In this document: one piece after another, positions 50,063 to 62,228 of the stretch
How the letters are laid out: every line of letters begins with the position of its first letter
Position numbering within the stretch: position 1 is the first letter of the stretch
Assembly: GCA_023313575.1 (NCBI GenBank)
Contig: JAJTTP010000020.1
Location: 62,001 to 126,000, forward strand
DNA length: 64,000 nt
Direction: 5' to 3'
Source: Eutypella sp. D-1
Taxonomy: Eukaryota; Ascomycota; Sordariomycetes; Xylariales; Diatrypaceae
Position numbers and translations under genes: made by a program
Notes under the pieces: model-generated
The model's input: only the letters and a program-made list of their open reading frames with translations
Databases searched by the model: none
What the model was told of the DNA's origin: nothing

Positions 50063-51969
50063 GGAGAAGGAAGGAGGATGAAGGGGTGAGGAGGTGAACG
50101 GAGCGAATTCGGAGAGAAATGTGAGATCTGTCCCTTTGGGGATTGGGCTCTCTTGAGAAGACAGAGAGTAGTAGATGAGATGAACGTTCTAATACAAAGA
50201 AACGAGGCGTTATAGAGAGACCAGATCGTCGGGGGTTGATGGTTGCGGCTCCAGAGGTAGTCGCAAAGAGGGTCGCAAAGGGGTTAACTGGATTAACCGT
50301 ATAGGGGGGGAAAGTTGGGTGTCTTTTTTTTTAATTATCGTAATCGTCAATGTGATGTTCGTCTCGGCGTAAGAAGATCGTGATCAGATGGTAAAAGAAG
50401 CGAACACAACCAAGATGGCAGTACTAAGTAGAGAACAAGATCTACAATCAAGACCTGTAGCAACAGACTTGGGAGAACCAGGAAATCTAGAAATTGGAAT
50501 CTATAATTGGGAATTGAGATGAGCCGAGTCGGTCGGGGCCTATGTGTGTGATATAGCAGTATCACCGTATGAAATTATTTTCGTCGTGATTGTCGTCGTT
50601 ATCGTTGTCGCGTTACAAAATCGGGGAGAAGTATAGAGAGAGGCCTTGGAGGAAGAAGATAATCCAACTCTAGACAAAAAAAAAAGTAAGAATAAGGTGT
50701 ACAAAGAAGTCAATGTTAGGCACTGATGCTTTTTTCTACTTTAGCGTGACTGGGGGTAATGATGGCAGCGGTCTGTTAACAGAGTAAGAGTAAGAGTGGG
50801 AGTAAGAGTGGGAGTGAGAATCAGATACGGCCAATATTGTTGTTGAAGTTGGTGTTTTCTCCTGTTTTTTCCTAGCGACAAGAAGGTAGAAAAAAAAAGG
50901 TGTACAACACGGTCTACGGTCTACTCTATGCTCTACAAGGTACTCCCGTTAAGTGCGACCGGGAGTTTCAGATATCACCAGAACCTAGGAGCCTGGGAAG
51001 GAGAAGCTCGTGCCACATGAATTACTTAACTGGGAAACTACATTGGGGCAAGGCTTAGTTAAGTGCTCAAAGTGCTACGTAGTACTTTAGTAGTACTTTA
51101 ATAGTAGCCCTACCTGATCTGGTTGTCCAGCTGTCTGGGCGGATTACGGCAGCAACTGGACTCTACGTATATGAATCGGGCTTAGTGCGGGGTAGGTAGT
51201 TAGTTCCTTCCCAATCCTTCAAGTTAAGCCCACCATGAGAATTCTTATATCGAGGCACTTAATTAAAGATAAGCCCGCAAAGTGATCTAATCAGTATTAT
51301 CATAGGTGAGAGATTGCTGATCCATCTAGCTGGTAGGTATGCATTTACAAGATATGATATATCACCTGTAGAGTTATGTAAGCTAAGCTGGCTACCAATC
51401 TTGGAAGGTTCCCCATAATTGGGCCCCCATAATTACGTATATGCAGTTACCTACAGTTCTACAGTAGGTACCTAAGTATGTATGTAAGTAAACATACAGC
51501 CCCTCTACAACCATGAAACCCTCCAGAGCTGATACCCAAACCAAACCACCACCAACATTCATCAGCAACTACAATATAGTACTACCCAGGTAGCAAATAT
51601 CACAGCCAAGATCCCATAATACCATCTTCACACTCTCTCGTCTTTCCCTATATCCACATCTAATAGAAAATAAGCTTAGCTCGGAGTTGCCAGGTGCTCC
51701 GTGCCAGGTGTCAGGTCCGCCGGGCTCGGTAAGCAAACACCATGAAAACATCATGAATCTCTCTCTCTCTCTCTGTAGAGGATCCCAGGCAGTGCTCACA
51801 AACTAACTAACATCTACGATAGCTGGTATAACCGTCTGATTTTCTCACTGTCCTATACATGAGTGAGCTACATAGGCAGACTTAGAGGCCTTGGTCGTTA
51901 AAGGCGAACTGCCTCCCCCTCCCACTCCCTCCCGTTTGTCCGCACGACTAAGCAACATCCTCACTCACG
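50063..51969. other. Divergent promoter region of the STRAP and doa1 genes
   Basis: About 1.9 kb between two divergent starts. It carries purine-rich stretches, a GAGTAAGAGT tandem near 50,784-50,815, a CT dinucleotide run at about 51,761-51,775, and a TACCTA repeat near 51,468. No coding region supported. Confidence 0.5.
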
Positions 51970-54396
51970 ATGTCCACCCAACCTCACTTCAAGCTATCCG
52001 CCCAGCTCGCCGGCCACGACGCCGACGTCCGCGACGTCCTCTTCCCCTCCACCGAGCTCATCCTCTCCGCCTCCCGCGACCACACCGTGCGGGCCTGGAA
52101 ACTGACCTCTCCCACCCCGCCTACCTTCGACGCCTCCATCACGAGCCAGGGTTCCGAATTCATCAACAGCCTGACCTACCTCCCGCCCTCCGACGAGTTT
52201 CCCCAGGGTCTCGTCGTTTCCGGCGGGACGGACTCCATCATCGATGTTAGGACCCCGACCGCCACGCCCGCCGACAACGCCGATCGTCTTCTGATCGGCC
52301 ATACCCGCAACGTCTGCGCCCTGGCCCCCTTGCCCGGGAACAAGCGCATCGTCTCCGGCAGCTGGGACAACAGCGCTCGCATATGGAGTGTCGAGAAGTG
52401 GGAGTCCGAGATCGTGCTGGCCGATCACGAGGGTGCCGTCTGGGCTGTCCTCCCTGTAGATGCGAACACCGTCATCACTGGATGCGCTGACAAGAGCATT
52501 CGCATATTCGACCTTCGCAAGGCCGTAGCCGGTTCTGTCGAGCCTTCCTCCACCATATATACCCCCGACATCGTCCGGGCCCTCTGCCAGGTCCCTGCCG
52601 GCCACCCGAGCGGAGCCGAGATCGCCAGCGCTAGCAACGATGGTGTCATTCGCTTATGGAAATTAACCGGGCAGCAGGTCGGCGAGCTACGGGGCCACGA
52701 GAGCTTCATCTACTCCCTCGCAGCCCTGCCCACCGGCGAGCTTGTCAGTTCTGGTGAGGATCGGACGGTACGGATATGGAGTGGTTTCGATTGTGTCCAG
52801 ACCATCACCCACCCCGCCATCTCCGTCTGGAAGGTTGCCTCGTGCCCCGCCAACGGCGATATTGTCTCCGGCGCGAGCGATGGTGTCATCCGCGTCTTCT
52901 CTCGGGACGCGGAGCGTGCCGCCGCTCCCGAAACCGTTGCCCAGTTCGACGAGGCGGTGAAATCATCCGCCATACCCCAACAGCAGGTGGGCGGCGTCAA
53001 CAAGGAGAAGCTTCCCGGCCCCGAGTTTCTGCAATCCAAGTCGGGGACCAAGGAGGGCCAGGTTCAGATGATCAAAGAGGCAGATGGATCTGTCACCGCG
53101 CACCAGTGGTCCATGGGCCAGCAACAATGGGTCAACGTCGGCACCGTCGTGGATTCCGGCGCCAGCAGCGGCCGCAAGGTCGAATACCAAGGCCAGGAGT
53201 TCGACTACGTCTTCGATGTGGCCATCGAGGAAGGCCAGCCCTCCTTGAAATTACCTTACAACCTGTCCGAAAACCCCTACGACCGGGCGACCAAGTTCCT
53301 CAATGACAACGAACTGCCCTTGGGCTATCTAGAGCAGGTCGCGCAGTTCATCGTATCCAACACCCAGGGCGCCACCCTCGGCGACACCTCTACCACCGGA
53401 GGCCCGGACCCCTACGGCACCGAGTCGCGATACCGTCCGGGCGACGAAGCCAGCTCTAAGAAAGCCAAAGTGCTTCCGCAACGCGACTACCTAGAAATCA
53501 CCGCCGCGAAGTACGAAGGTAAGTGATCTACCTACCTGCCTTGACAACGAACCCAGATGTAAAGCTTCAGCTAACAGTTATAAAAAGCCGTATTCAAGAA
53601 AATCCTAACCGTGAACTCGGCCCTCATTGCCGCCGGCCGCAAGGAACTCAGCCTAAACCCCTCCGCGCAAGAAAACCTCGCCCTACTACGGCAGACCCTG
53701 GAAGCCGGTCAGCCAGTAACAGACGAGACGACGATCACCATCGTAGTGACAATGTGCACGCAATGGGATTACGCGGACCGACTCGCACCACTCGACGTGC
53801 TGCGGTGCATGGCGCCGAGCCCAGCCGTCGCCAAGTACCACTCCCCCAGCCTCGGCGGCGGGATCGTACAGATCGCAATATCCAGCGCTTTAGACGGGGT
53901 ACCCGCGGGAGCCTCGCCGAACGAAAACCTCGCCATGATGGCCGCGCGCACCATCGCCAACATCTTCAAATCGCCCCAAGGCCGGCGTCTCCTGTCGACG
54001 CCGAAAACAGACCACGTCGAGGCAGCAGTATCCTTCATCGAGCGGGTACTCGGAAGCGCCCAGCACGCCGCAATCGGACAATACAACCGGAACCTGCTGG
54101 TGGCGCTGACAACCGCCGCATTGAACCTCGCCGTACTCGCGAACGCACAAGCGGGCGCACTAAGCCGCGGCACGCAAATCCGACTGCTGGACGCACTGGC
54201 TAGGGTCCTGGGCAAGCAGACGGACGCGGAGGTGTTATTCCGCGCGCTCGTGGCGACGGGGACGCTGATTGCTGTCGTGGGCGCGGGGGAGCCCGAGGCG
54301 AGGAGTCTGCGGGAGGTGGTGCGCGGTGCGGGGGAGAAGGGGGAGGATGAGAGGGTTAGGGGCGTTGTGGGGGAGATTTTGGAGGTTCTGCGATGA
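51970..54396 (+). CDS. doa1: Doa1/Ufd3 (PLAA) ubiquitin- and Cdc48-binding WD40 protein
   Basis: Two exons, 51970-53518 and 53588-54396; 2358 bases, 785 aa. Doa1/Ufd3 binds ubiquitin and the Cdc48/p97 ATPase and works in ubiquitin recycling, endosomal sorting and quality control. Residues 1-310 form a WD40 propeller (LILSASRDHTVRAWKL, RIVSGSWDNSARIWSV, ITGCADKSIRIFDL, LVSSGEDRTVRIWSG). The PFU domain lies at about 345-465 (GPEFLQ, HQWSMGQQQWVNVGTVVDS, FDYVFDVAIEEGQPSLKLPY, NPYDRATKFLNDNELPLGYL). The C-terminal PUL armadillo domain follows the intron (VFKKILTVNSALIAAGRKEL, MCTQWDYADRLAPLDVLRCM). The first exon otherwise ends at a stop two codons after the donor GAAG|GTAAGT. The acceptor is AAAAAG|CC at 53587/53588. 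Length and order match yeast and human homologues. Confidence 0.9.
53519..53587 (+). other. Intron of doa1 joining the PFU and PUL parts
   Basis: 69 bp, GTAAGTG...GCTAACAG...AAAAAG. It is the only acceptor that keeps the PUL frame open. It lacks the usual pyrimidine tract; the CTAAC branch site is at about 53,571. Confidence 0.7.
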
Positions 54397-56054
54397 TGAT
54401 GTTGTTGTTGTTGTTGTCACTACTTACTTAAACCCTTACGACGACTACCGCTACTATCGCGAGCGCTACCGCTACCGCTGTGGGGTCGTTGATTGTATTG
54501 TAGCTGTTGTTTTGCTGCTTAGACAGGGAAGAGCACGTTTTCGCGAGTTGGAGGATAGTCCACCGCCATGCCATGCTATGCTATGCTACAGCTAGACATC
54601 ACCGAGCCGCAGTAACCCAAACACAAGCACAACCCCAACCCCAACCCAAAACCATGTGCAAGAGCATGAAAAATAGCCAGTCAGCAGGTCCTTATCACGT
54701 CCAAAAAAAAAAAATTCACCGGGACAGGAGAGAGACAAAAAAAAGAAAGAGTCGGGGGATTGAATTCATAGCAATAGCGGCAGTAGCAAGCACGCATGGA
54801 TTATGGTATAAGACCGGCCTAAGCCCTAGGTACTATGATGTGATGATGGCCATGGTGGTGGTGGTAGTGGTAGTGGCTTAATTACGCAGGATGTGCGGGT
54901 GTATGGGTGGGTATGCGTGCTGTACTCACTCGTTTTCCTTTACTACGCGACTTTCTTCAGTGGCTAATTTGATTGATTTGATTCTATCGTACGTTATCGT
55001 CTCAGATCGTATCGTATCGTATCGCAGTGGTTTACTAGGCACAAGACACACACACAGGCTAAACAACCCGTACGATCCTCCCGAGAAATTTCTACGACAT
55101 GAGCGAGGTCGTATCTCTGCTCTAAACGTGTACGTGAATGTGAATGTGAAGTTCGAATTTCTTTCTATAATCCACATCGACCTAACCCCGACTCGCCGCA
55201 CGCAGGTCCAGGTCGATATCCCCACCCTCACCCTCATCCTCATCCTATCCAGCCCAGCCCAGCCCAGTCTCAAAGGGAAAGGGAAACGGAAAAGGGGAAG
55301 CGGAAGGGGAAGCGGAAGGGAAAACCCGCATAATCGAACATCAGGACCTATTATCCATTCTCGAAGTTTATTTTTACTTAATTATATTCTTAACTACCTA
55401 GGAATGAATCCAAAGTATGCCCTGATAGAGAAAGAGAGAGAGAGAGAGACTGTGTGTGTTTTAGAGTATCATGTCTCGTCTCGTCTTGTCTTGGTATCAG
55501 AATCAGGTATTCCGGGTGCCGGCTTAAATCGCAGGAGCGGCAGCCGCGACGCGTACGTGTGTGTGTGTGTACGTAAGTGAGGTATGAAGACACCTTGACC
55601 TTGAGCCTGAGCCCGAGCCTGGTAGAGTAGAGTAGAGTAAAGGGGGGGGGGGGCGGGGGCAGGCGTTCGTAATACTCTTCAGACGCCGTCTGTGTATGTA
55701 AGGATGGCGACAGCCTGTGTAGCGACAGCGCTTGGTGTGAGGGCGGTCCTGGAAGTCGCTTGCGAGGGGCGACCGGGGCCGTCTTCTGTGAAGCGGCCGT
55801 GGTGTTCGGGAGAGCGTTATCTAACAGATACACCAGCGTGGACATGGTCTAGCGAATACTTGTTCTTCTGCAGGCGTCTGCAGTGTATATTTCAAAACGT
55901 TGGATACGTTTGGCGAGCGCCAGTTCCCAGTTACCAATGGCCTACTGTCTGGAGATGTAGTCAAGCTGTGACAACTACCATGCTCGGGCATTACCACGAA
56001 GTAATTGGCTAAAGTCACGAGCCATGGGACAGGATTAACAGCGTGCTCCTGGAC
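54397..56054. other. Intergenic region rich in simple repeats
   Basis: It holds (GAT)(GTT)n right after the doa1 stop (54,393-54,416), an ATCGT tandem near 55,008-55,024, a GGGAAACGG purine tract (55,268-55,322), (GA)n at 55,431-55,448, (GT)n at 55,557-55,570 and a G run near 55,641-55,655. The long plus-strand frame at 54891-55580 runs through these repeats and shows no domain. I see no gene. Confidence 0.5.
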
Positions 56055-57209
56055 TCAGAAAGCATGTAGACGTTCTGATCCTGGACGTCCGTTCCAATGG
56101 ACGTGGCCTCCATCGCCAAAGGGCATGTAGACGTTAGGATTGGAAAATTCAATGTGCTGTACCTTCCGTCGCCGTGACTTGGTTTGGGGTCCATCATCGG
56201 GCGGTCCCCGTTTGGTGTCGTGGGGTACTTTGGGTGGCTGCTCAGTATTTCGGGCTTGCGATTGCCGTATTGGAGTACAAACATATTCGATTGTGGCGTT
56301 GTCGTCTACGAGGGCATCGAGGATATAGTCCGTTAAGGCTATCTCTCCCGTCACGAGTGCTTCGAGGACGGCATTTGGATTATCAAGGGCTACTGTCATC
56401 TGTAGTATATACGGTTCTGGGATACAGGATCCATAATCCATATCTACCCCCCCGAGACCACCCAGGCCGCATTCCACGCTGACAGGGAACCCAGCTACAT
56501 CTCGGTTGCAAGGGCGAGCGAACTGTCCAATTACCGTCGGCACGCCGGTATCGTATCCCAGGCCACCGGCAATCTTCGGGGCCTTCTAAGAAGCAAGGAC
56601 ACCATAGCCACCCCTGCGAAGGCTCACCGGCTGGCTCGTCTCCGGACTTGGCCAATCCTTCACCAGTCCAGTCTAGCCGGCAAGATGCATCTCATACCAG
56701 ACCCATGTGATCCAGGCCTCGTCCGTGATCCCGTGGAGAATATTCTGCTAGTGGTATTACCTAAAGAAGAGGATGCAATATATAGACTAAGAGCGACGCC
56801 GTGGAAATATGGTTGGCTCAGTTCTCCTCTCCATAATAGCTCCACGGTAGGTTCTGCTCTGATCCAAGTACCCGTGTGTAAGAGTAAAATGCCCGACTCT
56901 CTCACGCCGCGCGCAGACGTTCGTCGAAACCATAGAAGTCTGCTAGCTACGTTTTGTGCAAGGCGAAAGCTGAAAGGGCCGGCCCGCATAGCGATAACCT
57001 CGTCGTCTATCTATCAATATCTCTCGACGACGGTTCGACAGACAGATTAGCTCACTCACTCCACCATCACAGCGCAATTCAGTGATCTTCCACCAAAAAA
57101 GACGCCTCCGTTCCATAACCCGCACTCGAGCTCCATGGTCCGAAGCAGTTGGCGGCCAAATACGGCCAAATAGGAAAGTCTGCCAAAAGATCTGTCCGGG
57201 AAAAGGCAT
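56055..57209 (-). pseudogene. Probable decayed reading frame with six TAG/TAA stops; family unknown
   Basis: From an ATG at 57207-57209 to the stop at 56055, one minus-strand frame spans 385 codons with only six internal stops, at codons 89, 141, 151, 154, 179 and 208. Five are TAG and one is TAA; none is TGA. Each would be Gln if a C had changed to T in CAG/CAA. Stretches between stops look like protein: MERRRLFWWKITEL, ILHGITDEAWITWVWYEMHL, KAPKIAGGLGYDTG and, after the last stop, 177 open codons including CGLGGLGGVDMDYGSCIPEP and a basic patch KSRRRKVQHIEF. I do not recognise it. The alternative is a live gene in which some TAGs are the ends of short introns (CTTCTTAG and CTCTTCTTTAG look like acceptors). 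Transcript data would decide. Confidence 0.4.
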
Positions 57210-58079
57210 AGTGGGGAATCTTTCTGCTAGTCTTCAGGCCTCAGGACTCATCGTCGCAGGACCTTGGATCGGCAGTACGTCCGGGTGTGGAAGCGGAAGA
57301 GGGAAGTAGGCGGCTTTCATGACTCCCTCGATAACAGCCGCAGTCGCCCATGACACTCGCAAGAGCAGATAGACATCGGCAATGTGTATATAAGAGTCGG
57401 AGACTTATCCTCGAGAACGAGAATGACTGACCAGACTCCAAACGTTCCGGTCAAGTACATAGTCTCATTCTTCCAATGGTCTAGCCTATCGCTTCCTTAG
57501 CAGACCGTATTTTCACGGGCAGGATGCCGGTGATCGCGAATCTAGAGTATATGGGACATTAGCTGGGAATGAATCCAGTCGCAGTCGCAGTCGCATCCAT
57601 CCATCCATAAAACCAGCCTAGTCAACCGAACCGTAAATCGCGACACCCCGAACACCCTTTCCGCCGCAGAAGTGAGTTCAGTTGAGTTGAGTCGACAACC
57701 AAAAACACGAACGGCACGCCTCCGTCATCCGTGCCAAAATCCCCGCAAGTGAACGTAGAAATTCTCGTAGTGAATTGTTTGGTATAAGATATAATAAAAC
57801 CTAGATAGATAATAAGCCTCCAGCCCGTCTGTCCATATTTGGAAAACTCCGAACGCGCCATATACGCCGCCCCGGCCTCCTGATGCCACCTAAGACCCAA
57901 AAATAGCAAAAGGTTTATACAATCGGATATCATAGCACAACCCCATCTCATCTCAGCGCGTCCAGCTGCATAGGCAAGGAAATGCAATCATCACCGCCTT
58001 TGGACCTGGATCACGGCTCGCTCCCCTAGCCCTCTTCAACAGCCGAAACAAACACCCCACCTCACCCAACCAAGCTCAC
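57210..58079. other. Intergenic region downstream of the BIM1-like gene
   Basis: No supported gene. There are short tandem runs (GTCGCA near 57,579; CATC near 57,596) and only short frames on either strand. Confidence 0.5.
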
Positions 58080-58948
58080 TCATAGAAGCATCCACAAACC
58101 GCCGGCAACAATGGGCAGGTACCCTAGCCACGACATCGACAACGACGATAACGAAGCTAACCCGGGGGCGCCGCTGGTCGTCGAGTTGGCGCTCTCGCCG
58201 ATGGCCTTGGTGGTGATGGTGTAGATCTCGGCGAAGCCGAGGTCCGTGCTGTTAAAGCAGTTGGTGTCGTTGACCCGGGGGATTGCCGGGTCGCCGGGGT
58301 CGCGGAATTCGATGTCGACGCACTGCGGGGAGCGCATATATTAGTATATGGCGATGCCATCAACACGGGGGAGGGGGGGGGGCCTACAGAAAATAGCGAC
58401 GCGCCGTGCGCAGCGAGCTCAACGACCTGTATGGTCGCCAGGTCGCCGGACTTGACGACGGTGTTGGCGGGGAGCGGGACCTGGGGCAGGCAGATGGTGC
58501 CGGGGTAGGGGTTCTTAGAGGGGCCGAGGAGCTGGAAGGGCGGGACCATGACGTTGGACATATTCCAGGGCCCGCCGTCGGGTCCGTCGGTGCCGAGGCC
58601 TAGGTTGACGTATAGGAACGCCGTCTGGTGGCCCTGGAACCATCCGGGCTGGAACGCGACGGCGCCGCCCGTCGTCGGCCAGTACGTCCTGTTTGTCGTC
58701 GTGTTCATTCCACCGCCTGGGAAAAGCAAAGGGGTTAGCGGCGTGTGCGAGAGACTATCGGAGCTATTGTGCTATAGCTGCCGTGGTGACAGAGAGATAT
58801 GCCACTTACATGGGTACATCCATTGCATGCCGTACGGAAAGGTGTCATTCGTGATCAGGTTGTCTCCCCGCCAGCCGGGGTATGTGATGACGGTATGCGC
58901 CGCCGTCAATGTTGATAGAGCTACCGTGAGGATGAATGTGGGAAGCAT
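58080..58948 (-). CDS. GPI-anchored BIM1/X325-like copper-binding protein
   Basis: Three exons, 58810-58948, 58388-58716 and 58080-58322; 711 bases, 236 aa. The family (X325, copper acquisition factor BIM1-like) is an LPMO-like fold without polysaccharide oxidation. It binds copper through an N-terminal histidine and in Cryptococcus Bim1 helps copper import. Here the signal peptide is MLPTFILTVALSTLTAA, so the mature chain starts at H18 (HTVITYPGWRGDNLI), the required histidine-brace residue. The spliced sequence continues PYGMQWMYPCGGM, NRTYWPTTGGAVAFQPGWFQ, PYPGTICLPQV, then CVDIEFRDP and NDTNCFNSTDLGFAEIY. It ends with a Ser/Thr/Gly segment and a hydrophobic tail (SWLGYLPIVAGGLWMLL), a GPI signal. 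Introns are 93 and 65 bp. An upstream in-frame GTG is not a start. Confidence 0.87.
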
Positions 58949-61257
58949 CGTGGCCGGTAGGATATGTAAGTGATAAAGAGATGAGGTATGAAGAGGGATG
59001 ATGGCTCGAGGGGCGTCGCACGCCAAGAATATCGCTGCTTCTCAGTGAACCCCTTCAGACTATATCTCTTCTGCCAAAGTCGTCGGTGGATCGTCCTCCG
59101 GGCCCAAAACGGGACGCCGTCTCTTATTTCGCCTCCTTTGAGAAGAAATGTCGATAGCTTCGTTAGCACGCGGCCTCGAAGATGTATATACCACGCCCTA
59201 AACCTGAACTCGAGAAGAGGTTATCGCAGGCTGCAATCCAAATCGCTGTGCTTCAACCAAGACCGTTGTTCTTCAAAAGTGTGAACAGTAGAAAGGAGGA
59301 GAAAAGGCGCAGGAGGGCAGTAGGGTGGGCGTAGCCATATTAAGAACCTCTGGGCAAAACCCGCCCAGCCGAGCAGCGACGGACGGGATAAGCCAATTAA
59401 TGTGATATTTTTTCCCTAATGGCTGGTTGGACCCAGGCCAGAGTTCCCTTTCTCTCTCTGCCCGCATGCACGTTGCATGGGCGGCCAATATGTCGACCGT
59501 CCTTCTCCCCGCTCCGACAGGCCTGCTTGTTCCAGGGGTGGTCAATATGGGCGGCTTTTTGGGCCTCGACGGGCCAGTGAGATTCGCTAGATGGTGTGCG
59601 CAACGTGCAGGCGGTTGGCGAGACCCCTGTCGAAGATCGTCGGCAACCAATCAGAGATCACAACGCCGGCTCAGCGAGTCGCTTCCCAGATGTGCCAACG
59701 CTGGTGATTTGCCGGCACGCAACCAATAGCGACGAGGGACGGGTGGTCAGCCCCCGGACACCACGGTGCAAGGGCGGCTTGGCTCAAATACGGCGAGGGG
59801 GCGTCCCCATTGGCTGCACGGCATATGGGCCAGGACTGGAATCAGCAGAGCGAGCAGGGCAGCACCAACGTTAAGCGCCGAGGATTCCCACTTGGGATCT
59901 GTCGTGCATCGCGCGAACGCTGTGTGATGCCGCTAACAATGCCAATCTTGCCGCTTGGCTGGACCGCATTCCGGGGGGGCCCCCACCAGGCTCGCCGGTA
60001 ATTGGGGAGGGTAAGAAGCATTTATTTCAAAGCCAGGCTGCAAGAGCTCTGCGTAGTTAGGCATTTGGCCGTTCCGGACATGGATGCGAACTCTCTACGC
60101 ACCGAAAAATCTGATCATCACGTCGGCTGGCGCCGTTGGCCTTGGTGTTTCGTAACACCAAGTCTCGCTATCACCAACGTTCAATTGAGAACCGCCGCAT
60201 TGAAAAATAATTCTTTATTCGCACAACTCAATACCGGCCCGATACTAGATCACTACAGTCAAGCGCCGGCAGGTTCTCAATGGTGTACTATCGACCTCAC
60301 GTATCGCGTGGTTTTCTGTGAGTGTGGGTGGAGGAGTGCAGTGCCATGCACACGAAACGGAGGTAGGCTGAGGGAAGGCGAGCAGTGATTGATGCGACGG
60401 TTAAGAGTGGGCAACCAACGGCGCGGCACCCACCATACATAATAAAACTAGGAGGCTAGAACGGACCAACTGCATCCTGTACGAGCGCCACCGGGCACGA
60501 TCACGGAAGGCTGGAGTCTGACTGCATACATGCTTGGTTAGATACGCTGCCTATCTACTCAGCCAAGTGAAGTAAGTACTCAAGCTATGTGAGAGCGAAT
60601 GCAACGTCGACCGATTTCTACATGAACCTGGGGGGGGCTATGAACTTGGGGTTTGGGGGCCGTTCACGCAGCGCCGGGCTATGCCAAGATTGTTGGCTAC
60701 AATAAAATCTCATAACTGAAATGCTCCCCGGAATCCAGCGATAGGAACAACAAGTGCTACCCAATCTCTCCAGACTCACTTGAGTGTCTCAAGGAATCAA
60801 TCAATCCACCAGGTGCCGAGGGCAACAGGACGAAGGGGAATTGGGTGCAGCTGATACATTGCGGCTTTTTTGCAATGTAAAAAGGGGGGTGGGGGGGATC
60901 CCACGTCATACGAACACATACACAAGAAAATTTCAGAGTGGTGCTGTGGTGGTGTCCGTTTCCATGAATAGAAACAAGGTAGGTGGTATCGTGAACGTAG
61001 CACGGCATGCAAAATGAACCGGAGATGGAGGAAATGGCGAATGGCGCCTACCTTTAATGTGAAAAATATCGGTTTAATGATTAGTTTCTCGCATATCCAT
61101 GGACCGGGGTATGTGGCCAGAAATATGCACAAATAGAGGACTATGCATATACCCACCTTGCCTACCACTAACTAAAACTTAGCATTGTTATCTCTGAAGG
61201 TCCCCCCCAATGTGCGTCCATCACCTGGGCAGTTACGGACTTATGTGATCCAGGACA
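58949..61257. other. Divergent intergenic region of the BIM1-like and SRR1 genes
   Basis: About 2.3 kb without a convincing frame. It has normal GC and CCAAT motifs near 59,648 and 59,724. Plus-strand frames at 59427-59729 and 60002-60388 have no domain and unnatural composition. Confidence 0.5.
59185..59190 (-). promoter_or_regulatory. Candidate TATA element of the BIM1-like gene
   Basis: TATATA on the minus strand about 240 bases upstream of the ATG at 58948, next to a GGGCGTGG box. It would imply a 5' leader of roughly 200 bases. The match is weak evidence by itself. Confidence 0.25.
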
Positions 61258-62228
61258 ATGGCAATGTCCGAACCACAAGAGCAATGGACCAAAGTCCAAC
61301 GGAAATCACGGCGGAAACCCCCAAGCCAAATTAAATCCGCATACCCCCAGCCACAGCCTCCCGCTCCGAGGTCGGGACCGGGACCGGACTCCACAGCCGC
61401 ACGGCTGACCGTGTCCGAGATCCGTCGGGATCACGAGCGGTACGTGGCGCAATGGCGGGAATCAAGTTGTCGACAGCGATTAGTAGATCTCTTGTCAGCC
61501 TCTCCGACCACCAAAACTTCTGCACAGCCGCCCAGGATCACGCGTGCCGTATGTCTCGGCATCGGCTCGTTCGACCCCGAGGACGGCGGCTGGGAGGTGA
61601 AGCGGCGAGCGCACATGCAGCTCGCAGCCTTCCTGACCATCATTGGGGAGTTTTCGAAGCGTCATCAACAGGACCGTCCTGAGGAGCATGACCGTGACCA
61701 TGACCAGGGTCTGGACTGCGAGCAGCAGCAAGCCGGCGACAAGAAGGAGGACCCTCCCACGCCGATCCGCTGCCTCTTCCAAGAACCCCTCTTCACCTCA
61801 TCCGACAGGGACTTCATCCGGTGTCTGGGCCACGAAGTCGTCTCGTCGCCCGCGGGCTTCGCAGCCATCGACGCCGAGACCCTGGTTTTCGGCGTGCATC
61901 TGTACCGCGAGATCTACAACCAGGCCATCGCGGCATGCGTGCCGGCCGTCTTCGTGGGCACGGGTTTGGACGTCTGGGAGGAGTGAGCTACACCCCCTTC
62001 CCCCCTCCCCCCTTTTCGGTGAGGGCAAGCGATTTGAACACAGCGCTAACACCATCGCATAGATACCACGGAAGCGGAAGTGGAAGTGGAGGCGACGGTG
62101 GTCTGGACTGGGCGCGGATGCAGGAGCTCGATCGGCAGTGCGACAAGGTCGCGTTCCCGGAGGACGAGGGCTTCACCACGTTCTCGAGCACCAGCATTCA
62201 TGTGCGCAGAGCTGTGGGTAGCGTCTGA
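61258..62228 (+). CDS. SRR1-like domain protein
   Basis: Two exons, 61258-61982 and 62063-62228; 891 bases, 296 aa. The SRR1 domain was named from the Arabidopsis clock/light gene; yeast Ber1 is a relative linked to microtubule function. The biochemical activity is unknown. Residues 1-60 are basic and proline-rich (KVQRKSRRKPPSQIK). The domain follows: AVCLGIGSFDPEDGGWEVKR, RRAHMQLAAFLTII, a Glu/Gln/Asp-rich insertion, CLFQEPLFTSSDRDFIRCLG, and AETLVFGVHLYREIYNQAI. The first exon ends in WEE at GAGGA|GTGAGC. The 80-bp intron has GCTAAC and ends GCATAG. The second exon adds a GS repeat and LDWARMQELDRQCDKVAFPE to a C-terminus HVRRAVGSV. A second ATG two codons downstream (61264) is an equally possible start. 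Confidence 0.82.

Noticed and set aside
54891..55580. 229-codon plus-strand frame after doa1
   Set aside because: Built over ATCGT, purine and GA/GT simple repeats; low-complexity translation without similarity.
59427..60388. Plus-strand frames between the BIM1-like and SRR1 genes
   Set aside because: No domain, no splice signals extending them, and they overlap other open frames on both strands equally.
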